64,000 bases of DNA from Fimbriiglobus ruber (GTDB lineage Bacteria > Planctomycetota > Planctomycetia > Gemmatales > Gemmataceae). Every line of letters begins with the position of its first letter. Within the stretch, counting starts at the first letter, position 1. Positions 45,018 through 54,438 of the stretch are shown here, one piece after another. The translations under genes and the position numbers were made by a program. The DNA is taken from assembly GCF_002197845.1 (NCBI RefSeq), contig NZ_NIDE01000008.1:434001-498000 (forward strand), read 5' to 3'. The notes below the pieces were generated by a model, which made no database searches, was not told where the DNA came from, and was given only the letters and a program-made list of their open reading frames with translations.

Positions 45018-47066
45018 ATGTCGGATCCGACCCTGTTCGGGCTACTGATCCTGGACCGCGACCCGTTCGGCGTCGCGAACTTCTGGGGTCTGTCTCAGGC
45101 GTGGCTGCAAGACGCCGGCGGGTTCGCCGCGCTCGGTCTGGCGGCCTACTTGCTGTACGCCCTGCGCGTCCCCGCGGAGCAAGCCGAGTCGGCCAAATCC
45201 CGCGCCGGGGTGAGCGCGTGGATGTTGATTATGGCCGTCCTGACGATGCTGGCGTACGCGGTGTACGGTGTGCTGATCTTCACGGGCAAGGGGTTCGATC
45301 AAATCAACGGCCTCAGGCCCGCCGATCCCAACGCGTTCGTGAAATACGAGGCGCCGAAGTTTTCTTACGACTATCAGCCGTTGGTATTGATGGCCGGCGG
45401 GTTGTTCGCCCTGCTCGGGATCGGCCAGCCGTTCGTCGCCAGCCTGAGTAAGATCCGGTTCCGCCGGATCGGGGCGCTCGCCAAGCTCGGGGTTCTCGAA
45501 GTCATCCGGTCCCGCGCGCTGTTCGTGTACGTCATCTTCCTGATCCCGATGCTCTTCCCGATCACCTGGTTCATTCAGCCCAAACCCGAAGACGAACTCC
45601 GCGACATCATCGATTGGATGTCGTACATGACGCAACTGCTGGCAATCCTCCCAGCTCTTTTGCTCGGGGCGTTCGCGATCCCCAACGACGTGAAGAACCA
45701 GAACATTTACACGATCGTGACTAAGCCGGTCGAGCGGTTCGAGATCGTCTTCGGGCGCTATCTCGGCTACTTGATCGTACTGACGCTCGCGCTGGTGGTG
45801 ATGACGACCGGGAGCTGGCTGTTCATTCGACTCACCGGGGTGAATCAGGCCGCCAAGGACGAAACGCTCAAAGCCCGCGTGCCGCTCCGCGGGAAACTGG
45901 CCTTCCAGTCCCGCCGTGGTTCGATCGAGGGCACGAACGTCGGCCGCGAATTCGACTACCGGAAATACATCGCGGGCGACCCGAGCAGCTCGCAGCGGGC
46001 CATCTGGTCGTTCGCGAGTTTGCCGGGCCGGTTGGCCTCCGACCGCGATTACGTCCCCTGCGAATTCACGTTCGACATTTTCCGGATGACCAAGGGCGAG
46101 GAAAATCGCGGGGTCAACCTGGCGATCCGCATCACCACGTTCAAGTGTCCGCAAGTTCCGCCGGCCGAAGCCCGCGAGGGCAACTGGCGGTGGGAAAACG
46201 CGGCGCGGTATCAGGAGTACGAGCAGGAATCCCGGCAGCTCGTGGCGGAACTGCAAGGCATCAAGCCGGGCGAGGTACAAAACCCGGCCACGGTCCTCGC
46301 CCTGGCGAGGCCCGGAACGCCGGCCTGGCGCGTGGTGAACCAGCTCGCCGAGAAATACGGGTTTTACGAAGTCACGGGCAAGGAAGTGTACGACTACCAC
46401 CCGGCGGACATCACCGTCCCGGTCGGCATTTTCAAGAACGCGCTCTCGGAAACTCCGGCCAAGGGCGCCGACGGAATCGCGCCGCCGATCCTGCAAGTCG
46501 CCGTCAAGTGCGACACCAAGGGCCAACTCCTCGGCATGGCCGAGGGCGACTTGTACGTGTTGGAAGGCAATCGGACGTTCGACGAAAACTACTTCAAGGC
46601 GGCCGTCGGCCTCTGGTGTCGGATCGCCCTCGTACTCGGGCTGGCGGTCACGATCAGCACGTACCTGGCCGGGGTGATCAGCTTCCTGGTCGCGCTGATC
46701 CTCTTCATCGCGGGCTACGCGTCCGATCACTTGACGGACATGGCGAGCGGGCGGAGTAACGTGGGCGGGCCGTTCCGGGCGGTAAACCAGCTCCTGAAGG
46801 CCGAACAGCCCACCGCGATCGTGGACAGCGGCAACCCGCTCACCCGGGCGGCCGAAGGCGGGGACGTCGTGTTCAGCTGGTTGGTCCGCCGGTTCATCAA
46901 CCTGGTGCCCGACGTGTACGCCTACAGTTGGACGGACTTCGTTTCCGAGGGGTTCAACATCCCGCTCGAAAACCTGGTGATGAACCTCGTCGTCCTGGTC
47001 GCGTACCTGCTCCCCTGGTTTATTCTCGGGTACTTCCTGATCCGGTCCCGCGAAGTGGCGGCGTAA
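45018..47066 (+). CDS. ABC-2-type permease, large extracytoplasmic loop
   Basis: The 682-residue product (ATG 45018; a TTG at 45012 is an alternative) has about eight membrane helices. Six lie in the first 280 residues (for example MLIMAVLTMLAYAVYGVLIF, LFVYVIFLIPMLFPITWFI, LLAILPALLLGAFAIPND), then comes a soluble region of about 260 residues rich in beta-structure, then two helical hairpins (LVLGLAVTISTYLAGVISF; LVVLVAYLLPWFILGYFLI). VKNQNIYTIVTKPVERFEIV is the conserved segment of ABC-2 permeases. With the upstream ATPase it should form an exporter or a machine acting on the envelope. Such large permeases with a periplasmic domain are common in planctomycetes but uncharacterised. Confidence 0.85.
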   Translation: MSDPTLFGLLILDRDPFGVANFWGLSQAWLQDAGGFAALGLAAYLLYALRVPAEQAESAKSRAGVSAWMLIMAVLTMLAYAVYGVLIFTGKGFDQINGLRPADPNAFVKYEAPKFSYDYQPLVLMAGGLFALLGIGQPFVASLSKIRFRRIGALAKLGVLEVIRSRALFVYVIFLIPMLFPITWFIQPKPEDELRDIIDWMSYMTQLLAILPALLLGAFAIPNDVKNQNIYTIVTKPVERFEIVFGRYLGYLIVLTLALVVMTTGSWLFIRLTGVNQAAKDETLKARVPLRGKLAFQSRRGSIEGTNVGREFDYRKYIAGDPSSSQRAIWSFASLPGRLASDRDYVPCEFTFDIFRMTKGEENRGVNLAIRITTFKCPQVPPAEAREGNWRWENAARYQEYEQESRQLVAELQGIKPGEVQNPATVLALARPGTPAWRVVNQLAEKYGFYEVTGKEVYDYHPADITVPVGIFKNALSETPAKGADGIAPPILQVAVKCDTKGQLLGMAEGDLYVLEGNRTFDENYFKAAVGLWCRIALVLGLAVTISTYLAGVISFLVALILFIAGYASDHLTDMASGRSNVGGPFRAVNQLLKAEQPTAIVDSGNPLTRAAEGGDVVFSWLVRRFINLVPDVYAYSWTDFVSEGFNIPLENLVMNLVVLVAYLLPWFILGYFLIRSREVAA

Positions 47067-47129
47067 CCCTTACAACGTGCGTTCCCTCGCGCCGCCCGCG
47101 GGCGCGAGGTCCGCCCCGGAATACCACTC

Positions 47130-49472
47130 ATGGCGAACCCGCTGCAACAAGCCGCGATCCGACGAAAAGGTCTGTACATCGGCGTGATTCTGGCGCTGTT
47201 CACGCTGAGCATTTTCTGGCGGGGCAAGCTCGCGCTGCCGTTCGCCGCGGCCAGCAACCTGCCACACAAACTGTCGCAGTACGCGATCCTGAACCAGTCC
47301 GAACACCTGGAGCTCCGCGAACTCGACCAGGGCGAGCCGGAGATCGCCGGGTCCGTGGCCAAGCTCAGTCTCCTCGGGTCCCGCGGGATCGTGGTGACGG
47401 GGTTGTGGTGGGCGGCGATCGAAAAGCAGAAGCGGAACGAGTTTCACAAGTTCGAGGTACTCGTCCGGCTCGTCACCCGCTTGCAGCCGAACTTCGTGAG
47501 CCCGTGGATATTCCAGAGCTGGAACATCGCGTACAACGTGTCGGTCGAGAACGACAAGCTGGGCGACATGTACTTCTACATCGCCCGCGGCATCGAACTG
47601 CTCGCCCAGGGCGACCGGTACAACACCAAGATCGCCCGCCGCGCGGCCGACGGTCAGCCGGTAGAAGGTCGCAAAGTCGGCTCCCCGGACATCCGCTACC
47701 AGATCGGGTTTTACTACCAGAACAAGTTCGGCGTGTCCGACAAGGTGAGTACGCTCCGGTCGCTCGCCCAACTGAGCTGCGTCCCGCCCAGTGAACGGAA
47801 GGTCATCCGCGACCAGAACGGCAACATCGTCGGTCTCCCGCTCAGCACGGACAAGGGCATCGACCGCGAGGCGTTCGCGAAATTCTGCGAAAAGAATCCC
47901 CAGCTCGTGCGCCGGTTGCGCAACAAACTGAACTGCGAACGCCCGGAAGACGTCGTTCAATTCCTGGCCGACAACGAGCGGATTCCCAGCCTGTTCAAGA
48001 ACGGCACGGACGAACTCGCGGACGCGGAGTCCCAGTTCCCGGTCCTCCCGCAGCGGTTCAGGGAAGGGCCGGACGAAGCTTACCCGGGGCCTAAGGACGA
48101 CACGTTCGACGCGTTCAACGCGGCCCGCGCCTGGTTCGCGTACTCCCAGATCGTGATCCCGCCGGCCAAGACCGACCGGCAGGACGACCGGGGGAACGAA
48201 ATCGGCAACCCGCTCCCGTGGGCGTCGCCGAAACCGAACGAGTACGACCAGTTCCTGTACCGCATGCCGCGGGCACCGGCCCTGATCATCTTCCGCCAGC
48301 AGCAACCTCGCGCCCAATCGTACCTGGCCGAGCGGCTGATGAAGGAAGGGTGGTTCGACTCGACTTCCGCCTGGAATCCGGACGAACGTTCGGAGACCGA
48401 TAAACTCTGGTTCCCCGGGCGGAGCGGGGACACGTCGCTCCGCACCCCGGCCAACGCCAAAACGGAATGGGCGCGGGCGTTCGACCTGTGGAACCAGCAC
48501 GGCAAAGACCACGGCCTCGAACTCACCCCGGAGCGCCGCCGCCAGATCGAAGACACCGCCGGGGTCAAGGGCACGCCGTCCGGTATCCCGCTGGAGATGT
48601 CGGCAGAAGAACTGGAAGCCCGCGGGTGGTCGAAGGAGAAGTTCGAGGCCCTGCGAGCGCTCATTTACTACGAACAAAACCGGGCGATGACGAATTTCCC
48701 GTTCTTCCTGGAACAAAGCCGGGCCGAGAAGGACACCGTGACGGTCGAAGCCCGGAAGACCCTCTGGGAAGCCGACCAGGCCCGGTCGAACGCCCAGAAC
48801 ATCAAGGCCGCCCGGTTGTACGTGGCCGCCCTCGCCAAATGGCGGGAGGCCCTGACCGCCTACCCGCAGTACCACCGGATCGGCAGCAACATGGCGGCCA
48901 CCCGGGCGGAGGAAGAAACGTTCGAGAACGAGATCGAACTGTTCCGGTTGCTCAAAGAAGACGCCGAGGTTCGTGCCCGCGCGGAAGTCGCGGTCGAAGT
49001 CTTCCGGGCGCTCGTGCCGTCCGCCGGGGAAGTGGCCAAAGCGGACCTGCTCCAGGCGATCGCCCAGGACGAGGCCGTGACCCGGATCACGGCCGAATCG
49101 GTGACGCAGATTTACCCGAACCTCCCGATCGATTCGGCCGACCCCAAGAAGGTCGTCGTTCGGCGCGTCGAGGACGTTGCGACCGCGACCGCGGCCGCGT
49201 TCGGGCCGGCCGTGGCCGAAGCCGCCCGTCCGCTCATCGTCCGCGGGGTGATCAACTCCGAGTTCGCGTGGATGAAGGAGTTCAAATACGAGCCCAAGAC
49301 GCGGGACGTCAGCGGGCGCCTCGACCGCAGCGCGTACTGGGTCAGCCCCGAGGTTCGTGAAAGCGTCCTCAACCGGCTGGGTTTGATCCGCAAAGCCCCG
49401 CCACCGGCGCCCGCATCTCCCGGACCGGGCGAGGGTGCTCCCCCTCCGCCGCCGGGCGGGCCGGGTAGCTGA
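47130..49472 (+). CDS. Membrane-anchored protein of the ABC cluster, unknown function
   Basis: The 780-residue product has one N-terminal membrane helix (GLYIGVILALFTLSIFW) and a long soluble part, mostly helical with TPR-like stretches (LVRLVTRLQPNFVSPWIFQS; AARLYVAALAKWREALTAYP). It ends in a Pro/Gly-rich tail (PPPAPASPGPGEGAPPPPP). The soluble part should lie outside the cytoplasm. It follows the permease by 63 bases, so it is likely a partner of the exporter. I do not recognise any enzyme motif. The family appears confined to planctomycetes as far as I recall. Confidence 0.82.
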   Translation: MANPLQQAAIRRKGLYIGVILALFTLSIFWRGKLALPFAAASNLPHKLSQYAILNQSEHLELRELDQGEPEIAGSVAKLSLLGSRGIVVTGLWWAAIEKQKRNEFHKFEVLVRLVTRLQPNFVSPWIFQSWNIAYNVSVENDKLGDMYFYIARGIELLAQGDRYNTKIARRAADGQPVEGRKVGSPDIRYQIGFYYQNKFGVSDKVSTLRSLAQLSCVPPSERKVIRDQNGNIVGLPLSTDKGIDREAFAKFCEKNPQLVRRLRNKLNCERPEDVVQFLADNERIPSLFKNGTDELADAESQFPVLPQRFREGPDEAYPGPKDDTFDAFNAARAWFAYSQIVIPPAKTDRQDDRGNEIGNPLPWASPKPNEYDQFLYRMPRAPALIIFRQQQPRAQSYLAERLMKEGWFDSTSAWNPDERSETDKLWFPGRSGDTSLRTPANAKTEWARAFDLWNQHGKDHGLELTPERRRQIEDTAGVKGTPSGIPLEMSAEELEARGWSKEKFEALRALIYYEQNRAMTNFPFFLEQSRAEKDTVTVEARKTLWEADQARSNAQNIKAARLYVAALAKWREALTAYPQYHRIGSNMAATRAEEETFENEIELFRLLKEDAEVRARAEVAVEVFRALVPSAGEVAKADLLQAIAQDEAVTRITAESVTQIYPNLPIDSADPKKVVVRRVEDVATATAAAFGPAVAEAARPLIVRGVINSEFAWMKEFKYEPKTRDVSGRLDRSAYWVSPEVRESVLNRLGLIRKAPPPAPASPGPGEGAPPPPPGGPGS

Positions 49473-49492
49473 CCATACTCCAGTGCGAATCA

Positions 49493-49519
49493 GCGGGCCG
49501 CGGGATTTCCGCGGCCCGC
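49493..49519. terminator. 11-bp hairpin after the ABC operon
   Basis: Arms at 49493-49503 (GCGGGCCGCGG) and 49509-49519 are perfect complements with loop GATTT. It lies 20 bases past the end of the third gene. The following sequence CGGTCTTAAT has only a weak T-run. Confidence 0.5.
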
Positions 49520-49573
49520 GGTCTTAATACCCTAGCCGACAGGGAGACGCAGTTCGGCCTACCCGAGGCGATC

Positions 49574-50326
49574 ATGGCGAACGTGGTTTTGGCGGCGCTG
49601 GCCCACCCGGACGACGCGGAATTTCTTTGCGCGGGCGTACTCCTCCGCTTGAAGCGAGAACACGGCTGGGAGATCCACGTCGCCACGATGACGCCGGGCG
49701 ACTGCGGGTCGGCCGAGCATTCGCCGGAGGAGATCGCCCGCATCCGCCGCGCCGAAGGGGCCGCCGCCGCGGCCGCCATCGGGGCGACCTACCACTGCCT
49801 CGAAGAGCGCGACTTGCGGGTGATTTACAACGAGCCCGCACTGGAAAAGGCCGTCCGTCTCATCAACCAGGTCAAGGCGTCGGTCGTCATCACGCACAGC
49901 CCGGACGACTACCACCTGGACCACGAGCAGACGAGCAAGATCGTCCGCGCCGCGACCTTCGCCGCACCGATTCCGAACTTCCTCCACGGCCGGCACACCC
50001 ACCCGCCGATCGACCACATCCCGCACGTCTACTACTGCGACCCGCTCGAAGGGAAGGATGCGTTCGGCCAACCGATCAAGCCGGCGTTCCGGATCGACGT
50101 GACGAAGGTGATGGACGGCAAAGCGGCCATGCTCGCGTGCCACGAGAGCCAGCGGGCCTGGCTCCGCAAGCACCACGGGGTCGACAACCTCGTCGACTCG
50201 ATGAAAGAATGGTCGACGACTCAGGGCAAGGCGGCCGGCGTGCCGTTCGCCGAAGGCTACCGCCAGCACCTCGGCCACAGCTACCCGCAGGACAACCTGC
50301 TCGGGAAACTGCTCGGCACGGTCTGA
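49574..50326 (+). CDS. PIG-L family deacetylase
   Basis: PIG-L/LmbE enzymes remove N-acetyl groups from sugars such as GlcNAc conjugates, using zinc. The 250-residue product has the N-terminal metal motif AHPDDAE (residues 10-16), TMTPGDCGSAEHSPEEI, and the second zinc His in SPDDYHLDHEQTSKIV. The acceptor substrate (bacillithiol-like, lipid or antibiotic intermediates) cannot be deduced. No signal peptide is visible. The ATG at 49574 fits the family start MANVVLAALAHPDDAE. A small unknown gene follows 63 bases later. Confidence 0.92.
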   Translation: MANVVLAALAHPDDAEFLCAGVLLRLKREHGWEIHVATMTPGDCGSAEHSPEEIARIRRAEGAAAAAAIGATYHCLEERDLRVIYNEPALEKAVRLINQVKASVVITHSPDDYHLDHEQTSKIVRAATFAAPIPNFLHGRHTHPPIDHIPHVYYCDPLEGKDAFGQPIKPAFRIDVTKVMDGKAAMLACHESQRAWLRKHHGVDNLVDSMKEWSTTQGKAAGVPFAEGYRQHLGHSYPQDNLLGKLLGTV

Positions 50327-50389
50327 AGGCCCGCCAGCCGACTGCAACGCAAGGCGACGGGCATCTCTCGGTAAGCGAGGGAGGCGAAG

Positions 50390-50746
50390 TTGTCGATCAC
50401 GCTCGCGGTAAAGCACCTGCTTCCCACAAGCGGCCGCCCGGGTCCGTTCTTTGTCGGCGGTCGGTTATGGCTGGACGGGGGCAGTGCGCGGCTTTTTGAC
50501 TGGGACAGCGAGTGTTCTGTGCCGCTGGTCGACACTGAAGCCTGCGCAGCGGTTCGGGCCACACTCCCGCCGCCGGGCGAATACCTCGGCGGGGCGGTCA
50601 TGCAGGTGTGGGTAAGGGATGGGGCCGGTGGGCCGGAACTGCACGACGTGTATTGGGTTCAGCTCGGGGAAGAAAACGAGCCGATGTCGCGATGGGGACC
50701 GCAAATTTTTGTTCGACCCGTTCCCTCGCAATACGACATTTATTGA
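50390..50746 (+). CDS. Small protein, unknown function
   Basis: The 118-residue frame starts at TTG 50390, which has GGGAGG 6 bases upstream, so the unusual start is plausible. The sequence has Gly-rich turns and aromatic strands (RPGPFFVGGRLWLDGGSARL; GEYLGGAVMQVWVRDG; ELHDVYWVQLGEE) suggesting a small beta-rich protein. I do not recognise a family. It shares strand with the PIG-L gene and converges with the glycoside hydrolase gene. Confidence 0.55.
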   Translation: MSITLAVKHLLPTSGRPGPFFVGGRLWLDGGSARLFDWDSECSVPLVDTEACAAVRATLPPPGEYLGGAVMQVWVRDGAGGPELHDVYWVQLGEENEPMSRWGPQIFVRPVPSQYDIY

Positions 50747-50818
50747 CAGTTTGCGCAAGTCTTTTGAACTGTACACCGGCTCGCCCGTGATCCGGACGAG
50801 CAGATGTGGTGATCTGGC

Positions 50819-53086
50819 CTACTTCGCCGGTACGAGTTCCACCAACCCCACGTCGATGTACTGCCCGCCGCCGGTCTGCTTGCAGTGGACGGCGATTGTG
50901 TTCTTGCCGGCTTTCAGGGCCGCCCGACCTTCCGGGGTCAGCGGCACGGAATAGTAACTCGACACGTACCCCGGCCGCTTCGCGGCGAGGACGCCGTTGA
51001 TGTAAACGGCGGCGTCCTCGTCGTGGTGAATCCGCAGGAAGATTTCGCCCGTCGGCACGTCCTTCAGCTCGAACGACCGGCGAATCCAGATGTCGTCCGT
51101 TTTCCACTCGGTCCGCACGACGGACCCCGGCGTCATTCGTGTGCCGAACCCGCCTGGCCCTTCGGCCCATTTCCCGGCATCGAAGTCGGCTTTCTCCCAC
51201 CCGGCGGCGGGCTTGTCGGTGGTGTACCGCCAGGTCTGGGCCTCGGTCTCGGACGTGGCGACCAAGGTCTTTTCCTCCGGGGCCGGGCCGAACAGCGCCT
51301 TGTGCCACGCCATTGTCTCTTTCGGGTCGAGCTTAATGATCTCGCGGTCGTAGGTCATCAGCCCGTTCACCTCGACCTCGACATCCGTGGTCTGCGTGTA
51401 GACCGCTGCTGACAGGCCTTTGCCGATCAGCGGGTGCATGCGGAGCATCAGGGTGTGGTAGGCGGTGCGCAGTTCGGGGATCGTTTTGAACGACTGGTAG
51501 CCCCAGTTGTCCTTGTCTTTCCAGAGGTGCCCCTTAATGGGCAGCCCGAGGCCGCCGAACTCGCCGAGGACGGAGACGCGGTCGGGCATCGGCGGGAACA
51601 TGCCGGGGCCGGGGTAATTGTGCATGTCCTTCATGTCGCCGAACCCGCGGTCCTGCCACCCGCTCGGGCCGTCAACGAGCCGGGTCTTGTCGTAGTCCTT
51701 GACCCACTTCAGCACGTCGTTCGTGTCGTGCTGGCCCCACCCTTCGTTGAACGGCACCCAGACGACGATCGACTGGAAGAACGACAGGTGGTCGATCATG
51801 GCCTTGAGTTCCACGAGGAATTGTTTTTTCTCCTCGGTCGTGAACTCGGCATCGTCCTTCGCCCCCGGCCCGACGAAGTGCTTCCGCCCGGCTCCCATCG
51901 CGCTCGGCATGTCCTGCCAGACGAGCAGGCCGAGCTTGTCGCAGTGGTAGTAGAGCCGGGCGGGTTCGACCTTGATGTGCTTCCGGAGCATGTTCATGCC
52001 GACGCTCTTCAGCACCTTGAGGTCGTAGGCCATCGCCTCGTCGGACGGGGGCGTGAGTAACCCGTCCGGCCACCACCCCTGGTCGAGCGGCCCGACCTGG
52101 AACAGCGGCTTGTCGTTCAGCAGCATCCGCATCAGGCCCTTCTCGTCCTTCCCGACCGAGATCTTCCGCATGGCGAAGTAGCTCTCGGCCGAGTCGTAGT
52201 TCGACCCGGCCTGCATACCCACGACGTTGAGACGCAGCGTGTACAGGTGGGGCGTGTCGGGCGTCCAGAGTTTCGCGTCTGGTATCTTGATCGTGCAGCC
52301 GAAGTCCGTGCTGGACTCCTCGCCTACGGCCTTGTCGCCGTCCAGAACCTGAACCTGGAACGCGGCCCCGAATTCGCGGCTCATCTTCGCGCGGACGGTC
52401 ACTTCGCCGCGGGAAATGTCGGTCGTGATCGCGAGCGATTCGATCGAGCCCACCTTGCTCACCGGCTCCATCCAGACCGTCTGCCAGATCCCGGTGACGG
52501 GCGTGTACCAGATGCCCTCCGGCTTGAGCTTCTGCTTGCCGCGCGGCTGGGCGCCTTCGTCGGTCGGGTCCCACACGCGGACGATCAGTTCGTTCGCCCC
52601 GGGTTTCAGGGCGTCGGTCATGTCGAGCGTGAACGGGACGAACCCGCCCTTGTGCGAGCCGATTTCCTTGCCGTTCACGAAAACGGCCGTCTCGTAATCG
52701 ACCGCCCCGAAGTTGAGCAGCACCCGCTGGTCCTTCCACCCGGCCGGCACCTCGACGGCTCGGTGGTACCAGAGGTACTGGTCTTTCGTGACCGTTTTCC
52801 CGACGCCGGAGAGGGAGGATTCGACGCAGAACGGCACGAGGATCTGGCCGTCCCACTTGTCCGGCTTGTCGCCGCTCTTCGGCGTGATCGCGTAATCCCA
52901 GAGGCCGTTGAGGTTCTGCCACTCCTTCCGCACGAGTTGCGGCCGGGGGTATTCCTTCCAGACGTTGTCCGGCGTAACCTGCTTGCCCCACTTGGTCGTC
53001 AGTGGGGTCGGGGCGGGCTTCCAATCGGCAGAGCGCACGTTCGGCGAGAGCGCCAGAACGGCCGCGCCGATCAACAGGAACCGCAT
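50819..53086 (-). CDS. Exported glycoside hydrolase family 2 protein
   Basis: From ATG 53086 (GGAG 9 bases upstream) the 755-residue product has a signal peptide (FLLIGAAVLALSPNVRSADW), a sugar-binding jelly-roll domain (about 45-200; WYHRAVEVPAGWKDQRVLLN), an Ig-like domain (about 205-300), and a TIM barrel with general acid Glu448 in WVPFNEGWGQHD and nucleophile Glu509 in SVLGEFGGLG. A C-terminal galactose-binding-like domain (IFLRIHHDEDAAVYINGVLA) completes it. Family members are beta-galactosidases, glucuronidases and mannosidases; the specificity is not readable. A longer start at 53125 is possible. It is divergent from the ThuA-like gene at 53222. Confidence 0.92.
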   Translation of the reverse strand: MRFLLIGAAVLALSPNVRSADWKPAPTPLTTKWGKQVTPDNVWKEYPRPQLVRKEWQNLNGLWDYAITPKSGDKPDKWDGQILVPFCVESSLSGVGKTVTKDQYLWYHRAVEVPAGWKDQRVLLNFGAVDYETAVFVNGKEIGSHKGGFVPFTLDMTDALKPGANELIVRVWDPTDEGAQPRGKQKLKPEGIWYTPVTGIWQTVWMEPVSKVGSIESLAITTDISRGEVTVRAKMSREFGAAFQVQVLDGDKAVGEESSTDFGCTIKIPDAKLWTPDTPHLYTLRLNVVGMQAGSNYDSAESYFAMRKISVGKDEKGLMRMLLNDKPLFQVGPLDQGWWPDGLLTPPSDEAMAYDLKVLKSVGMNMLRKHIKVEPARLYYHCDKLGLLVWQDMPSAMGAGRKHFVGPGAKDDAEFTTEEKKQFLVELKAMIDHLSFFQSIVVWVPFNEGWGQHDTNDVLKWVKDYDKTRLVDGPSGWQDRGFGDMKDMHNYPGPGMFPPMPDRVSVLGEFGGLGLPIKGHLWKDKDNWGYQSFKTIPELRTAYHTLMLRMHPLIGKGLSAAVYTQTTDVEVEVNGLMTYDREIIKLDPKETMAWHKALFGPAPEEKTLVATSETEAQTWRYTTDKPAAGWEKADFDAGKWAEGPGGFGTRMTPGSVVRTEWKTDDIWIRRSFELKDVPTGEIFLRIHHDEDAAVYINGVLAAKRPGYVSSYYSVPLTPEGRAALKAGKNTIAVHCKQTGGGQYIDVGLVELVPAK

Positions 53087-53221
53087 GATTCGTACTCCGG
53101 AGAGGGCCGACAGAAATGAACTCATCGCGAGTTGTAGCCCGAACGGGTAGAAACGCGAACCCCCATTTCCCACAATTCCCTTAACACCCGGCCCGCTCCC
53201 CGACTCGAACGAGGGCTCGAC

Positions 53222-54130
53222 ATGACTCTCTCCCGCCGCGCGTTCCTCCACACGTCCGCCGCCGCGACCGCGGCTCTGGCGTCCACCCAGCGACTCGGGG
53301 CCGCCCAGGACAAGCAGCGGAAGCTCGTTATGATCGCAGGCACTGTGAGCCACGGCCCCGGCGATCACGAGTTCAACGCCGGTGTCCAACTCCTGGCGAA
53401 GTGCCTCAAGGAGACCAAGGGTCTCGAAACCGTCGTCCACCTGAACGGCTACCCGAAAGACGATTCGAGCCTCGACACCGCGGACGGCATCCTGCTCTAC
53501 GCCGACGGCGGGGCCGGACACCCGTTCCTCCGCGACCACCGGCTCAAGCGGATCGGCGACCTCATGGCCAAGGGTGTCGGCCTGATGTGCGGGCACTTCG
53601 CGGTCGAGGTGCCGAAGGACATCGGGGCGAACGAGATGCGGGCCTGGATCGGCGGCTGTTACGAGCACATGTACTCGTGCAACCCGATGTGGTCGCCGGA
53701 ATTCCGGTCGTTCCTGGACCACCCGGTCGCCCGGGGCGTGAAGCCGTTTACGATCAAGGACGAGTGGTATTTCAACATGCGGTTCCGCGACGGGATGAAG
53801 GGGATCACGCCCATCCTGACGGCCGTCCCGTCGGACGCGGTCCGGAACGGCCCGTACGTTTACCCTCAGGGTCCGTACAAACACATTCAGGAAGCGGCCG
53901 GCCGCCCCGAACACATGATGTGGGCGGCCGAGCGTGAGGACGGCGGCCGCGGCATCGGCTTCACCGGCGGCCACGTCCACAGGAACTGGCTCGAACCGAA
54001 CTTCCGCAAGGTCGTGCTGAACGGGCTGCTCTGGATCTGCAAGGTCGACGTTCCCAAGGACGGCGTGGGATCGACCGTGACCGAGGACGACATCAAGCAG
54101 AACCTCGACCCGAAAGGGAAGAAGAAATAG
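53222..54130 (+). CDS. Exported ThuA-like domain protein (Tat substrate)
   Basis: The 302-residue product has a Tat signal (SRRAFLHTSAAATAALAS) and the ThuA-like flavodoxin-type fold: KLVMIAGTVSHGPGDHEFNA, ILLYADGGAGHPFLRDHR, GVGLMCGHFAVEVP, and a C-terminal GFTGGHVHRNWLEPNFRKVV. ThuA proteins are linked to trehalose and other sugar use. It neighbours a glycoside hydrolase gene in the opposite direction; the two probably share a 135-base regulatory gap and act on related extracellular sugars (inference). Confidence 0.88.
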   Translation: MTLSRRAFLHTSAAATAALASTQRLGAAQDKQRKLVMIAGTVSHGPGDHEFNAGVQLLAKCLKETKGLETVVHLNGYPKDDSSLDTADGILLYADGGAGHPFLRDHRLKRIGDLMAKGVGLMCGHFAVEVPKDIGANEMRAWIGGCYEHMYSCNPMWSPEFRSFLDHPVARGVKPFTIKDEWYFNMRFRDGMKGITPILTAVPSDAVRNGPYVYPQGPYKHIQEAAGRPEHMMWAAEREDGGRGIGFTGGHVHRNWLEPNFRKVVLNGLLWICKVDVPKDGVGSTVTEDDIKQNLDPKGKKK

Positions 54131-54438
54131 CGCGAACGGGGGACGGTGTGTTCTGAGAGTGGGAACGAATGCGGGGATAAGGGGGCCGAGACCTCACCCC
54201 CGGCCCTCTCCGACGCGGAGAGGGGAACCGAACCGGCCCACTATCCGCGACGGGACGCCCGGGTTCCCCTCTCCGCGTCGGAGAGGGGCCGGGGGTGAGG
54301 TCACGACTCCACCCTGTATCTCAACCGCATCCGCCGCTCGCCTCGATCGATAGCGACACCCGACCCCCAAACGGGGTTTTCTCCAACGCAACCCGTGGTT
54401 CCCGCCGCGGGCGCGTTTTTCACAGGCAGGGAGTGTTC
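54131..54438. other. Intergenic region with a long inverted repeat
   Basis: These 308 bases hold the inverted repeat at 54191-54301. No gene is seen. Confidence 0.5.
54191..54301. repeat. 38-bp inverted repeat with one-base indel
   Basis: Arms at 54191-54228 and 54263-54301 pair fully except for one extra G on the right arm. The core reads CTCTCCGACGCGGAGAGGGG. It lies 60 bases after the ThuA gene. Confidence 0.8.

Noticed and set aside
45042-46730. Long minus-strand open frame opposite the permease
   Set aside because: Composition (Arg/Asp/Gln-rich) is typical of a shadow of GC-rich coding sequence; the plus strand has clear membrane helices.
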